64,000 bases of DNA from NCBI GenBank assembly GCA_026004975.1, contig BPKE01000002.1, positions 62,001 through 126,000 of the forward strand, read 5' to 3'. Source of the DNA: Gammaproteobacteria bacterium (GTDB lineage: Bacteria; Pseudomonadota; Gammaproteobacteria; HTCC5015). This document shows positions 10,745 through 18,484 of the stretch, in pieces (positions within the stretch are counted from its first letter, which is position 1; every line of letters starts with the position of its first letter). The notes below the pieces were generated by a model. That model was not told the origin of the DNA and made no database searches. It saw only the letters and a program-made list of their open reading frames with translations. A program made the position numbers and the translations under genes.

Positions 10745-11469
10745 CACACGCTCACGATTTTGGCGGCATCGAACCCCTCGACCAACCGGCGGCCGAAATA
10801 GCCGCGCGGATTGCACACCACGCGGGTGTCGAGGATGGTGTAGTCCGACGGGTGATGGACATGCCCGTGTATCCAGAGGTCGATGTCCCGGCCCGCCAGC
10901 CATTCGTCCAGGCGGTTGCAATAAGCATACCGCAAAGGGTCGTCCGGCCCGAAGCCCCAACTGCGCAGGCTCGGCGCATGATGCGTCACCACCACCCGCC
11001 GCCCGCCGCGCCTTCGGCCCAGTGCCTTGCCCAGCCAGCGCCGAGCGGCTTCGTGCTCGGTCACCATGTCCTCCGGCGTGAACAGCCGCTCGCCGACCCG
11101 GATCCATTCGAAATCGTTCATCAGCTCGCGGCCCAGGGCGATCGCCTCGGCATCCCGCCCGAAATCGGTCCATAGGGTGCAGCCGTAGAACGTCACCCCT
11201 CCGATCGTCACCTGGTTGCGCTCCAGGAAATGCACCCGCGTGCCACGGCAGGCCGCTCTCAGGGCCGCCACGGAGGCCGACAACTCCCCGCCCCAGTACT
11301 CGTGGTTGCCCGCCACGTAGATGACCGGCTTGCCCAGGGCATCGAGGAAGGGCACCGCCCGGGTGCCGACATCGATGTCCCCCGCCGCCACGACCACGTC
11401 GCAGTCCAGCGGGGGCAGCTCGATGGGGCCGAACTCCAGATGCAGATCCGAGAACACCAGGAGGCGCAT
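10744..11469 (-). CDS. Calcineurin-like metallophosphoesterase
   Basis: A 241-residue phosphoesterase with the classical dimetal motifs: SDLHLEF (D-x-H), AAGDID (GD), YVAGNHEYWG (GNHE), VVTHHAPS and WIHGHVHHP (GHxH). The substrate cannot be deduced; related enzymes act on phosphodiesters, nucleotides or protein phosphate. No signal peptide or membrane segment is seen, so it is cytoplasmic. It is the first gene of the leftward series ending in malQ, and translation is coupled to the DUF1820 gene. The upstream stretch 11,470-11,641 holds no gene; a C+G-rich inverted repeat near 11,602-11,625 has no following T run. Confidence 0.88.
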   Translation of the reverse strand: MRLLVFSDLHLEFGPIELPPLDCDVVVAAGDIDVGTRAVPFLDALGKPVIYVAGNHEYWGGELSASVAALRAACRGTRVHFLERNQVTIGGVTFYGCTLWTDFGRDAEAIALGRELMNDFEWIRVGERLFTPEDMVTEHEAARRWLGKALGRRRGGRRVVVTHHAPSLRSWGFGPDDPLRYAYCNRLDEWLAGRDIDLWIHGHVHHPSDYTILDTRVVCNPRGYFGRRLVEGFDAAKIVSV

Positions 11470-11641
11470 CCGCCCATTCTACCAGCAGCGCGGTCACGCC
11501 GCCCGCCGTGCCCCACGGCGGTACCCCCTCCCGGCGCGCCCTTCGAGGCGGCGGGCGCCCGGCCGGCCCGCCCCCGCCGGGCCCGTGCCCGCCACATCCA
11601 CCGCCCGCCGGGGCGGGCGGCGGCACCGGGACGGCCTCGCC

Positions 11642-11869
11642 TCAGTCCGAATGCCCGGCGCCCTTCAAGCGCTCCGCGCCCCGCTGCAGCACCTCGCCGC
11701 TGCGTTCCAGCACCGCCCCGCCCGCGTCCCGCAGCTTCTCCGTCACCGGCTTCTCGGCGAACGGATTGCCCCACACCGGCCGCCCCTTGCCGATGTTCAC
11801 CCCGGCCCACAGGCCGAGCACCACGCCCACCACCACTCCGAACACGAACGCTTTCAAAACACGTGCCAT
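11642..11869 (-). CDS. Small single-pass membrane protein of unknown function
   Basis: A 75-residue protein with one N-terminal hydrophobic helix (VLKAFVFGVVVGVVLGLWAGVNIG, about residues 4-26, rich in small residues). A polar, probably helical tail carries LRDAGGAVLERSGEVLQRGAERLKG. A strong GGGAGGG ribosome site lies seven bases before the ATG at 11,869. The GxxxG-like spacing in the helix suggests packing within the membrane. I do not recognise the family. Its start lies about 60 bases from the truncated end of the RHS fragment, so the deletion there ends just in front of this gene's promoter region. Confidence 0.6.
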   Translation of the reverse strand: MARVLKAFVFGVVVGVVLGLWAGVNIGKGRPVWGNPFAEKPVTEKLRDAGGAVLERSGEVLQRGAERLKGAGHSD

Positions 11870-11931
11870 TGCCAGACCCTCCCATTCGAGCGCCCCCTCA
11901 ACATAAGCGAGCCCCAGACGCGACGCAAGCG

Positions 11932-12602
11932 GCCCGGCTCGCCGGGGGCCTGGACGAACGGGTCGGCGGCCAGGAAGCGACCGAGTTCGGGGTCGTAGAG
12001 CCGCCCGTTCATGTGGATGAGGCCCACTTCGGGCAGGGCTTCCTGGCCGGTGTAGTCCAGGTGGCCGGGGCTGCCCGGGGCGCGGGCGGCTGCCGGATCG
12101 TCCAGCCAGTCCGGCCCCAGGCGCCGGCCGAAGGGGGCGAAGGCGACCGGCTCGACGCGGGTGCGCCCGGAGGGGTCGTGGACGAGCCCGACTTCGTCGG
12201 TCACGGCCACGACCGAGCCCAAATGATCCCGGTGCAGGTAGCGGGTGTCGGGGTCGTCGATGCGCCCGTCGCCCTCGGAGTCCACTTCCAGGTGCACGGC
12301 AAAGGGCTGGCCGCCGTGGTGGGCGCCGGCATAGAGGCCGACATCGAGGAAGTCGCGGTGCTCGATGCGCTCGGCGCCGTCCGGGCCCGGCGCGCGATGC
12401 CGCTCGTAGAGGGGCTGGCCGGTGGCGCCCAGGCCCAGGTACCCGATCTGTTCGACTTGCCCGTCCGGGCGGGTGACGGTCTTGGTGACGCGCAGCCGGT
12501 CGGGACCGTAGCCGAACTCGACCCGCACGCCGCCTTCTTCGATGGACCGCGGCTTGTTGAAGGGGGTGTAGGCCAGGGTCTGGTCGCGGCCCCCGCGGCG
12601 GC
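11932..12602. repeat. RHS core direct repeat, copy 1 (671 bp)
   Basis: This segment is nearly identical to 20,945-21,604 in the same orientation. By eye I see only single-base differences (for example a G/T near 12,137) and an 11-base net deletion in the second copy. Such identity implies a recent duplication or ongoing gene conversion, and would allow RecA-dependent deletion or inversion of the roughly 9 kb between the copies. Confidence 0.9.
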
Positions 12603-12818
12603 TCAGGAGGTTGCCGTTGGCGTCGTACTGGAAGGTGTCTTCGCCGGCACCGCAGAGGGTGTAGGGCCCGCCGCAGTCGCCGTAGCGATACGCCCGGCCG
12701 TCTTTCTCGAGCAGGTTGCCCAGCCGGTCGTAGCGGTATTCCCGGGTCTGGACGAGGGCCTGGTCGTGGTAGAGCGCACTGCCCCGCAGCCGGTCGAGGG
12801 CGTCGTAGTGCAAAGCCT
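11932..12818 (-). pseudogene. RHS/YD-repeat core fragment, truncated at both ends
   Basis: About 295 codons of an RHS-family polymorphic toxin core. YD-type repeats are visible (REYRYDRLGNLLEKDGRAYRY, FQYDANGNLLSR), followed by the conserved core end: YLHRDHLGSVVAVTDEVG, GRLYDPELGRFLAADPFVQ. The 5' side is cut off by the IS3-family element at 12,819. The 3' side stops at GEPG (11,932), exactly where the second copy goes on to NHNRYVYVLNNPLRYSDPTGH. The toxin tip is therefore missing, and the reading frame ends in unrelated sequence. It cannot make a working RHS protein. RHS cores normally form a sugar-free protein shell around a C-terminal toxin. Confidence 0.85.
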
Positions 12819-12881
12819 TGATCTTGCCCACCAATAGTGGACACCTCGTTGAGAGAGTACACTCCGCTACGGAGGTGAGCC

Positions 12882-13178
12882 ATGGCAAGAAAGAACACGC
12901 AGGGCAAGTCGCCGCGTAAGCGCCATTCTGAGGATTTCAAGAACGAGGCACTTGCGCTGTCCGAAAGCATTGGGGTCAGCGCAGCAGCCAGAGACCTGGG
13001 GCTGCACGAATCACAGCTGTATGAGTGGCGCGGCAAGGCCAGGCGCGCGCAAGGCCAGAGTGAGGCCGAGCGGAAGCTTGCAGCGGAAAACGCACGTCTC
13101 AAGCGGCAGCTGGCGCTGCAAACCGAGGAGCTGGCCATTTTAAAAAAGGCGGCGTACTTCGCGAAAAGACTGAAGTGA
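12882..13178 (+). CDS. IS3-family transposase OrfA
   Basis: A 98-residue DNA-binding subunit. It has a helix-turn-helix of the transposase-8 type (residues about 15-50: FKNEALALSESIGVSAAARDLGLHESQLYEWRGKAR) and a leucine-zipper-like helix (about 60-90: ERKLAAENARLKRQLALQTEELAILKKAA). It ends at 13,178 and overlaps orfB by four bases. In an active element a -1 slip on A-AAA-AAG near its 3' end would yield the OrfAB transposase. The gene itself looks intact, but its partner is not. Confidence 0.88.
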   Translation: MARKNTQGKSPRKRHSEDFKNEALALSESIGVSAAARDLGLHESQLYEWRGKARRAQGQSEAERKLAAENARLKRQLALQTEELAILKKAAYFAKRLK

Positions 13179-14045
13179 AGTACGCGTTCATGCAGGCACA
13201 TGAAGGGGAATTCAGGTTGAGAACGATGAGCCGCGTTCCGTGTGTTTCACGCAGCGGCTATTATGCCTGGCGCTGCAGACGGGGCTGCATTCTCGGCGCC
13301 AGCGACGCCGCGAGGGGACGGATCGTGCGGTCCATAAAGCGTTCATGGAAAAAAGGGACGTTACAGTTCGCCCCGTCTGGCGGCGGAAATGGCAGAAAAC
13401 GGCCATCCCGTGAATCGCAAGACGATGGCCAAAAGCCTGCGGCGACAAGGCTTGCGCGCCAGGGCTTCCAGGAGGTTCAAGGCGACCACGCAATCGAAAC
13501 ATTCGCTGCCGGTTTGCCCAAATCTTCTGGCGCAGAACTTTGAAGCCACGGCGCCCAACCAGAAGTGGGTGAGTGACATCACCTACCTGTGGACGGATGA
13601 AGGATGGCTGTATCTGGCGGTTGTGATGGACTTGTTCAGCCGGAGGATTGTAGGCCGGAGCATGTCTGAGCACCTGAAGGTCGATCTGGTCTGTGGGGCG
13701 CTGAAAATGGCCCTGTGGCGCCGGGGCATGCCCGAGCGGGTCATCGTTCATTCCGGCCGGGGCAGTCAGTATTGCTCGGGAAGCCATCAGAACCGGATCA
13801 GGGCCCACGATCTCAGGCGCAGCATGAGCTCGAAAGGAAACTGCTACGACAACGCCTGTGCTGAAAGCTTCTTTCATTCCCTGAAGGTGGAGGCGATACA
13901 CGGAGAGAGAATCAGAACACGAGATCAGACACGACGGGTCGTGTCCGAATACATCGAGGTGGATTACGATCAGGATCGTCGGCACAGTGCCAATGGAAGT
14001 TTGAGCCCGGCACGATATGAGGCACTCCAAGCCGCTCAATCGAGC
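13175..14045 (+). pseudogene. IS3-family transposase OrfB, frameshifted and missing a catalytic Asp
   Basis: The gene begins in one frame (MKYAFMQAHEGEFRLRTMSRV) and shifts near 13,360. There an extra T in ACGTTACAGT moves the rest (SPRLAAEMAENGHPVNRKTM onward) into the next frame. The rve core keeps the first Asp (WVSDITYLW) and the Glu (DNACAESFFHSLK). The second Asp, normally in HSDRGSQY, reads HSGRGSQY here (GGC for GAC). No stop is seen before the right inverted repeat. Either lesion alone should abolish transposition. Confidence 0.85.
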
Positions 14046-14224
14046 GTCCGCTGTTGGTGGGTAGGATCACCCTGCTATCCCCGACGTTCACCGCCAGGAC
14101 GGCTGAGTTGGGCAGGTTATTTTCAACGGCCTGTTAAAAGCCCTGGGCCTTTACAGCCGAAACCCATCCCCTGCTGTCGCAGTGGATGCTCGATAATCGC
14201 ACTCAGACCGCCAGATCGTAACGA

Positions 14225-16036
14225 TCAATAGAGATACACAGCACCGCTTGACGGAGCGGTTTTTTTGCTTGGGTCGCCGCCGATTCCCGTGGAATTGCCG
14301 CTTTCTCCGATGGCCCCGACTGCCAATGCGTTTCCATCGCCGGAAAGCGCGACCTCATAACCAAACTCATCCTTTGCCTTTGTATTGGGCGCTTTGACAT
14401 AGGCCTGTTGTCGCCAGCCGTCGCCGATGCGCACAAAGACGTATACAGCGCCGCTGTCGACCGCCTCATCGTTGGTCTGGTTGCCGTTCACGCCGGTGGC
14501 ATTGCTGTCCTCTTTGGCCCCCCCCACCGCCAGCGTGTTCCCATCTCCGGAGAGGGCTACGCGGTAACCAAAAAAATCCTCTACCCCGGGGTTGGATGCC
14601 TTGAGGTGGGCCTGCTGGCGCCAGCTGTCACCGCTGCGGACGAAAACATACGCCGCGCCGATACCCCATGCGCCGTCACTGACTTGGTCGCCATCTGAGA
14701 TGCCGACATCACCGGACTCACCATGCGCCCCCACCGCCAGCGTGTTCCCGTCAGCGGATAGGGCGACGCTGAAACCGAAGCTGCCGACCAGCGTTGGATT
14801 GGACGGCTTGATGTAGGCCTGTTGGCGCCAGTCGCCGCCACTGCGGACGAAGACATACACCGCGCCGCTGCGCCATGCGGCGTTGCTGGTCTGGTCTCCG
14901 TTCACGCCGATGGCATCGCTGTCTTCGCTCTCGGCGCCGACGGCCAGTGTGTTTCCATCCTCGGAAAGCGCCACGCTGCCACCAAACAAATCATATGCCT
15001 CAGCGTTGGACGCCTTGAGGTAGGCCTGTTGACGCCAGCTGCCACCGGCGCGGACGAAGACATATACCGCACCGCTGTCTTCAGCAGCGTCGTTCGCCTG
15101 GTCGCCGTTCACGCCGGTGGCATTGCTGTCCTCGCCAGGTGCTCCCACCGTTAGTGTGTTCCCATCCCCGGAGAGCGCCACACTTGAACCGAAAGAATCG
15201 AATATCTCGGTGTTGGACGCCTTGAGGTAGGCCTGCTGGCGCCAGCTGTCACCGCTTCGGACGAAGACGTATACCGCACCGCTGTCTTCAGCAGCGTCGT
15301 TCGCCTGGTCGCCGTTCACGCCGGTGGCATTGCTGTCCTCGTTGGGCGCCCCTACCGCCAGCGTGTTCCCGTCGCCGGAGAGGGCCACGCCGAAACCAAA
15401 AGCGTCATCCTCCCCGGGGTTGGACGCCTTGATGTATGCCTGTTGGCGCCAGCTGCCGCCGCTGCGGACGAAGACGTACACCGCACCGCGGTCTTCAGCA
15501 GCGTCGTTCGCCTGCTCGCCGTTCACGCCGGTGGCATTGCTGTCCTCGTTGGGCGCCCCCACCACCAGTGTGTTCCCGTCTCCGGAGACGGCCACGCTGA
15601 AACCGAATATACTATACGGCTCGATATTGTTAGCCTTGACATATCCAACCGCTTGCTCCAGTCTACCGCCAACCGAAACTGCATTCGAGTTTGTACAGCC
15701 GGCCGCGTTGCAGGCCTGCAGAATGTAGCGCGCGTTCACGCGTGCGGGCAAGAAGACTTTTAGGTCATAGCTTGTGCTACCCGCGGCGATGCTTGCCACC
15801 CGCGTGAAGCCTGATCCGCCGTCGGGATCCTCGAGAAGGCGATATTCGGTCTCGCGGTCCACGTCCGACCAGCTGAAGTGGAAGGCCTTGATGGGCCTGG
15901 GCGTGAGATTGAGCATGGGCGCCGATGGCCGGTCACCGTTTCCTGCGCCATGGTCGCGGCCTGGTCCAACACAACAGATGAGCACCAGTGCGGCGAGCAA
16001 CAGACCAAACCATGTGATGAGGTTCTTCGGTTTCAT
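14225..16036 (-). CDS. FG-GAP/integrin-like repeat lipoprotein
   Basis: A 603-residue predicted lipoprotein. The start MKPKNLITWFGLLLAALVLICC leads into a lipobox-like LICC. A fibronectin-III-like domain follows (about residues 40-125). Then come seven FG-GAP-like repeats of roughly 60-65 residues built on FGxSVALSGDGNTLAVGAPNEDS, with GAVYVFVRSGxSWRQQAYLKASN between them. These would form a beta-propeller exposed at the cell surface or in the periplasm. The repeats are also similar at DNA level, so unequal crossing-over could change their number. I chose the ATG at 16,036 for the lipoprotein signal; the longer reading adds 59 non-signal residues. The ligand is unknown. It lies between an IS3 element and an RHS tip/immunity pair, so it may be cargo of the same locus. 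The 156 bases between it and the IS hold nothing I recognise. Confidence 0.8.
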   Translation of the reverse strand: MKPKNLITWFGLLLAALVLICCVGPGRDHGAGNGDRPSAPMLNLTPRPIKAFHFSWSDVDRETEYRLLEDPDGGSGFTRVASIAAGSTSYDLKVFLPARVNARYILQACNAAGCTNSNAVSVGGRLEQAVGYVKANNIEPYSIFGFSVAVSGDGNTLVVGAPNEDSNATGVNGEQANDAAEDRGAVYVFVRSGGSWRQQAYIKASNPGEDDAFGFGVALSGDGNTLAVGAPNEDSNATGVNGDQANDAAEDSGAVYVFVRSGDSWRQQAYLKASNTEIFDSFGSSVALSGDGNTLTVGAPGEDSNATGVNGDQANDAAEDSGAVYVFVRAGGSWRQQAYLKASNAEAYDLFGGSVALSEDGNTLAVGAESEDSDAIGVNGDQTSNAAWRSGAVYVFVRSGGDWRQQAYIKPSNPTLVGSFGFSVALSADGNTLAVGAHGESGDVGISDGDQVSDGAWGIGAAYVFVRSGDSWRQQAHLKASNPGVEDFFGYRVALSGDGNTLAVGGAKEDSNATGVNGNQTNDEAVDSGAVYVFVRIGDGWRQQAYVKAPNTKAKDEFGYEVALSGDGNALAVGAIGESGNSTGIGGDPSKKTAPSSGAVYLY

Positions 16037-16214
16037 GGTTCCCCGTGTGAGCTTATGGCGAGATTCCGGATGTCCTCGCAAGACGACGGCCTGCGCATCG
16101 TTGCCTGCAACCCAAATGCTGCCTTTTCGAGGGTGGGAGCGCGGTGACGCCTGCCGTTCCCGAAAAACGAATCGAGCTCGCATTTTCTCATGATGCAAGA
16201 ATCGCGCAAACACC

Positions 16215-16670
16215 TCACTCGATTAACACTTCTAAATGCGATACACACATATCCGACTCATATATGAAGGTCACATGGACATTGAAAATGCCAGGATGAA
16301 CGATAAAGGTCATGCTCTTCCATTTTTCAGCATCTGACATTAAGCTTGGCTGTGGCTCTATGTCGTCTGTCCAGAACACTTCAGGCCCCCGGCAAGGCGG
16401 GCATATTTCCTTCCGCTTGATCTCCAAGCTCATGTATGCATGCGAAAAAACGAAGGGGCCAACCTTGCTGGGCACCGTCAGCTTAATGCGCTCGTAATCG
16501 TCCCTGGTCGACCGTTCAATCTTTGCGAGATACTCCGGCATCGGCTCACAAACGAGCTCATCGGAAACCGACCGAGTGGATATAAGCACAAGCATGCCGC
16601 ACAGCACTTTAGCAAGACAGTGCTTCGGCCTTGCACCCGCCCTGATAAATTCTGAATTTATCCTCACCAT
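16215..16670 (-). CDS. Small secreted protein, candidate immunity protein for the RHS tip upstream
   Basis: Up to 151 residues; I recognise no family. It directly follows the RHS tip gene, overlapping its last 62 bases if the ATG at 16,670 is used. A start further in, around the GTG/ATG before VLCGMLVLIST, is plausible and would put a short hydrophobic signal at the N-terminus. The remainder is a compact polar domain with four cysteines (CEPMPEY, CPPCRG, DMCVSH). Base composition is lower in G+C than the chromosome around it, as is usual for exchanged tip/immunity modules. Assignment as immunity is by position only. A signal sequence would place it in the periplasm. The 178 bases before the FG-GAP gene hold no recognisable feature. 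Confidence 0.5.
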   Translation of the reverse strand: MVRINSEFIRAGARPKHCLAKVLCGMLVLISTRSVSDELVCEPMPEYLAKIERSTRDDYERIKLTVPSKVGPFVFSHAYMSLEIKRKEICPPCRGPEVFWTDDIEPQPSLMSDAEKWKSMTFIVHPGIFNVHVTFIYESDMCVSHLEVLIE

Positions 16671-17289
16671 ACCATATAACCCCTGGCACGCCTCGTTTGT
16701 AACTTGTTTCGATGTCGGCCGGTGACGGCTTTTTGTTTCCCCTTATATGCGGATGCCAGTCAAACACGTGTCTGCCCTTGTTCGGGTCGGGCGCCTCCAG
16801 CCAGACCCTGTTCGAGATCTCCGGATCCGGGCGACCACCATTGTAGACATAATAATTTCCATCGCGCTGGTAAACACTCAATGTCCCAAGCTCTCGCCTC
16901 GCCTTCAGCGAGTCCTGAAAGACCACATTCGCATGGTCCCGGAATTTTTTATCATTAACGACAGAAGTAATTTCATCGCGAACGGCCGGATCGACGTCGA
17001 TTTCTTCGTAAAGTGAGTTTTCCTCTATTTTACGGAGCTCTGCCCGGCTGATTTCTTTCGTCCTACCTCTCGGGACATCCGGCTTTTCCCATTCATCGAC
17101 GATAATCACTTCCTCAAGTGCATCGCCGCGAGTCCCGCCGCTGGGTTGGCTCGACTGCATCACCTCCTGCACGCCGCTCTGCAGGGCGTAGTTGACCGCC
17201 CCGCCGATGGCGCCGGATATGGCACCCAGCACCATCCCTCGGGCGATGTTACCACCACTGACCCAGGCGGTGACCATCCCGGTGATCGC
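16609..17289 (-). pseudogene. Orphan RHS C-terminal tip with a JAMM-like domain, 5' end lost
   Basis: The frame encodes the shared RHS pre-toxin segment (ITGMVTAWVSGGNIARGMVLGAISGAIGGAVNYALQSGVQEVMQ, then a linker ending in KIEENS). A variable tip of about 130 residues follows. The tip holds HVFDWHPHIRGNKKPSPADIE, that is HxH followed ten residues later by Asp in SxxD, the signature of JAB/MPN (JAMM) metallopeptidase-like domains such as DUF4329 found at RHS ends. The core is absent: an IS3-family element joins at 17,290. Without a core or start codon it is a displaced module, useful only as a donor for recombination. The enzymatic call is tentative. Confidence 0.72.
17013..17289. repeat. RHS pre-toxin direct repeat, copy B (277 bp)
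   Basis: Nearly identical to 20,377-20,653. Homology begins abruptly right after the codons for EENS, where the two tips become unrelated, and on the other side stops at the IS3 boundary. It encodes the glycine-rich hydrophobic pre-toxin segment and the linker VIIVDEWEKPDVPRGRTKEISR. Confidence 0.9.
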
Positions 17290-17358
17290 GTAAGCTTCCC
17301 CTAAAGGTAGACACCTCATTAGTAGAGACCTCTGGCAGAATATGCCCAGGAGGCACTG

Positions 17359-17626
17359 ATGAGAAAATCACGATTTAGCGAGACGCAGATTGTTTCGATC
17401 CTGAAGGAAGCCGAAGCCGGGGGTAGCGGTCAACGAGGTGTGCCGCAAGCACGGCATCAGTTCGGCGACCTACTACAAATGGAAATCGAAGTACGGTGGC
17501 CTGGAAGCTTCAGAGCTGAAACGCATGAAGGAGCTGGAAGCCGAGAACGCCAAGCTCAAGCGCATGTTTGCGGACATGGCGCTTGAGAATGCCGCTCTGA
17601 AGGGTGTGATCGAAAAGAAGCTCTGA
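17359..17626 (+). pseudogene. IS3-family OrfA with a one-base frameshift
   Basis: Reading starts MRKSRFSETQIVSILKEAEAG. It then needs a shift in a run of five G (about 17,420) to continue AVNEVCRKHGISSATYYKWKSKYGGLEASELKRM, with the zipper helix ELEAENAKLKRMFADMALENAALKGVIEKKL. Taken together the product would be a standard HTH-plus-zipper OrfA of about 88 residues. The extra base sits in a homopolymer, so read error is as likely as mutation. Confidence 0.8.
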
Positions 17627-17661
17627 AGCCGATCGAGAAGCGCGAGGTTGCTGGGTACCTG

Positions 17662-18471
17662 GTGGGGGCTCACGACCTCTCGATAACAAAGGCCTGCCAA
17701 AGCGTGGGCCTTTCTCGGTCGGCCTGGTACAAGCCGCTGACGGACTGGCTGGAGCGGGATCGTTCATTGGCTGAGGCCCTGAGTGAACTGGCAGGCAGGA
17801 AGCCAGGGCTGGGCTTCTGGAAACTGTTTCGGCGTTTACGGCGGCAAGGATACCGCTGGAACCACAAGCGCGTGTGGCGGGTGTATTGCCTGCTCAAGCT
17901 CAATCGCCGACGCCGAGCCAAGAAGCGCGTACCGACGAGGGATCCGATGCCGCTGTTGGTGCCGGCCAGACCAAATCAGGTGTGGTCAGCAGATTTCGTG
18001 AGTGATGCGCTGTATCACGGCACCCGGTTTCGCACGTTCAATGTGCTGGATGATTTCAACCGAGAGGCGCTGGCAATCGAGATTGATACTTCGCTGCCCA
18101 GTGCCCGACTGGTTCGCGTGTTCGAGCAACTGAAGTCGGAGCGGGGACTACCGGATGTACTGCGCACCGACAATGGACCGGAGTTCCTTGGAGAGTGCTT
18201 TACGAACTGGTGCCACGAAAACGGAGTCATGATCGACTACATCGAGCCTGGCAAGCCGAATCAGAACGCCTACATTGAGCGATTCAATCGCAGCTACCGG
18301 ACTGAGGTACTCGATACCTGGTTATTCCGGGATCTGGATGAAGTCAGGGAGATCACATGGGCTTGGATGCTTGAATACAACGAGGAACGAGATCACGACA
18401 GCCTTGGCGGGATGACACCCGTAGAGGCCCTTGAGAACGCCAGAGTCTCTACTTTTGGACTGTCCACTTGA
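17662..18471 (+). CDS. IS3-family transposase OrfB (integrase core)
   Basis: At least 269 residues. The frame is open further upstream (KPIEKREVAGYLV...), so the natural product is probably made by a -1 slip from orfA at the A-rich stretch near 17,613-17,620. The HTH_21 region (LGFWKLFRRLRRQGYRWNHKRVWRVY) precedes an rve core. All three catalytic acids are present: WSADFVSD, LRTDNGPEF and NAYIERFNRSYR. The C-terminal LEYNEERDHDSLGGMTPVEAL is typical. This is the only transposase gene in the window whose catalytic residues look complete. Confidence 0.88.
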   Translation: MGAHDLSITKACQSVGLSRSAWYKPLTDWLERDRSLAEALSELAGRKPGLGFWKLFRRLRRQGYRWNHKRVWRVYCLLKLNRRRRAKKRVPTRDPMPLLVPARPNQVWSADFVSDALYHGTRFRTFNVLDDFNREALAIEIDTSLPSARLVRVFEQLKSERGLPDVLRTDNGPEFLGECFTNWCHENGVMIDYIEPGKPNQNAYIERFNRSYRTEVLDTWLFRDLDEVREITWAWMLEYNEERDHDSLGGMTPVEALENARVSTFGLST

Positions 18472-18484
18472 CGGGGAAGCTTAC

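Larger units (their letters stand above)
12819..14069 (+). mobile_element. IS3-family insertion sequence (degenerate), about 1.25 kb
   Basis: The element is bounded by 26-base imperfect terminal inverted repeats at 12,819-12,844 and 14,044-14,069. They differ at five positions, all transitions. It carries orfA (12,882) and a broken orfB. Between them lies the canonical IS3 slippage heptamer A-AAA-AAG (about 13,142-13,148), followed by the -1 frame orfB start. I see no matching target duplication: the left flank is RHS core and the right flank is unrelated sequence near the FG-GAP gene. This points to a deletion adjacent to the element after insertion. Confidence 0.85.
17290..18484 (+). mobile_element. 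IS3-family insertion sequence (IS51-like group), about 1.2 kb
   Basis: The ends share an inverted repeat beginning GTAAGCTTCCCC (17,290) and ending GGGGAAGCTTAC (18,484). They continue as a looser match ending in GTGGACAG/GGTAGACA. The element carries a frameshifted orfA and a complete orfB. Its left end interrupts the RHS pre-toxin codons; its right end interrupts the IS256-type transposase immediately after codons for RHQRCW. No target duplication is evident, so a rearrangement has probably taken place at one or both ends. Confidence 0.85.

Noticed and set aside
14140-14231. Tail of the OrfB frame running past the IS end to 14,231
   Set aside because: The frame is open beyond the right inverted repeat only because a stop is missing; the extra residues have no transposase character.
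14225-15640. Regular repeats resembling a CRISPR array
   Set aside because: The period is about 180-200 bases, the units are coding and similar throughout, and they translate into FG-GAP repeats.
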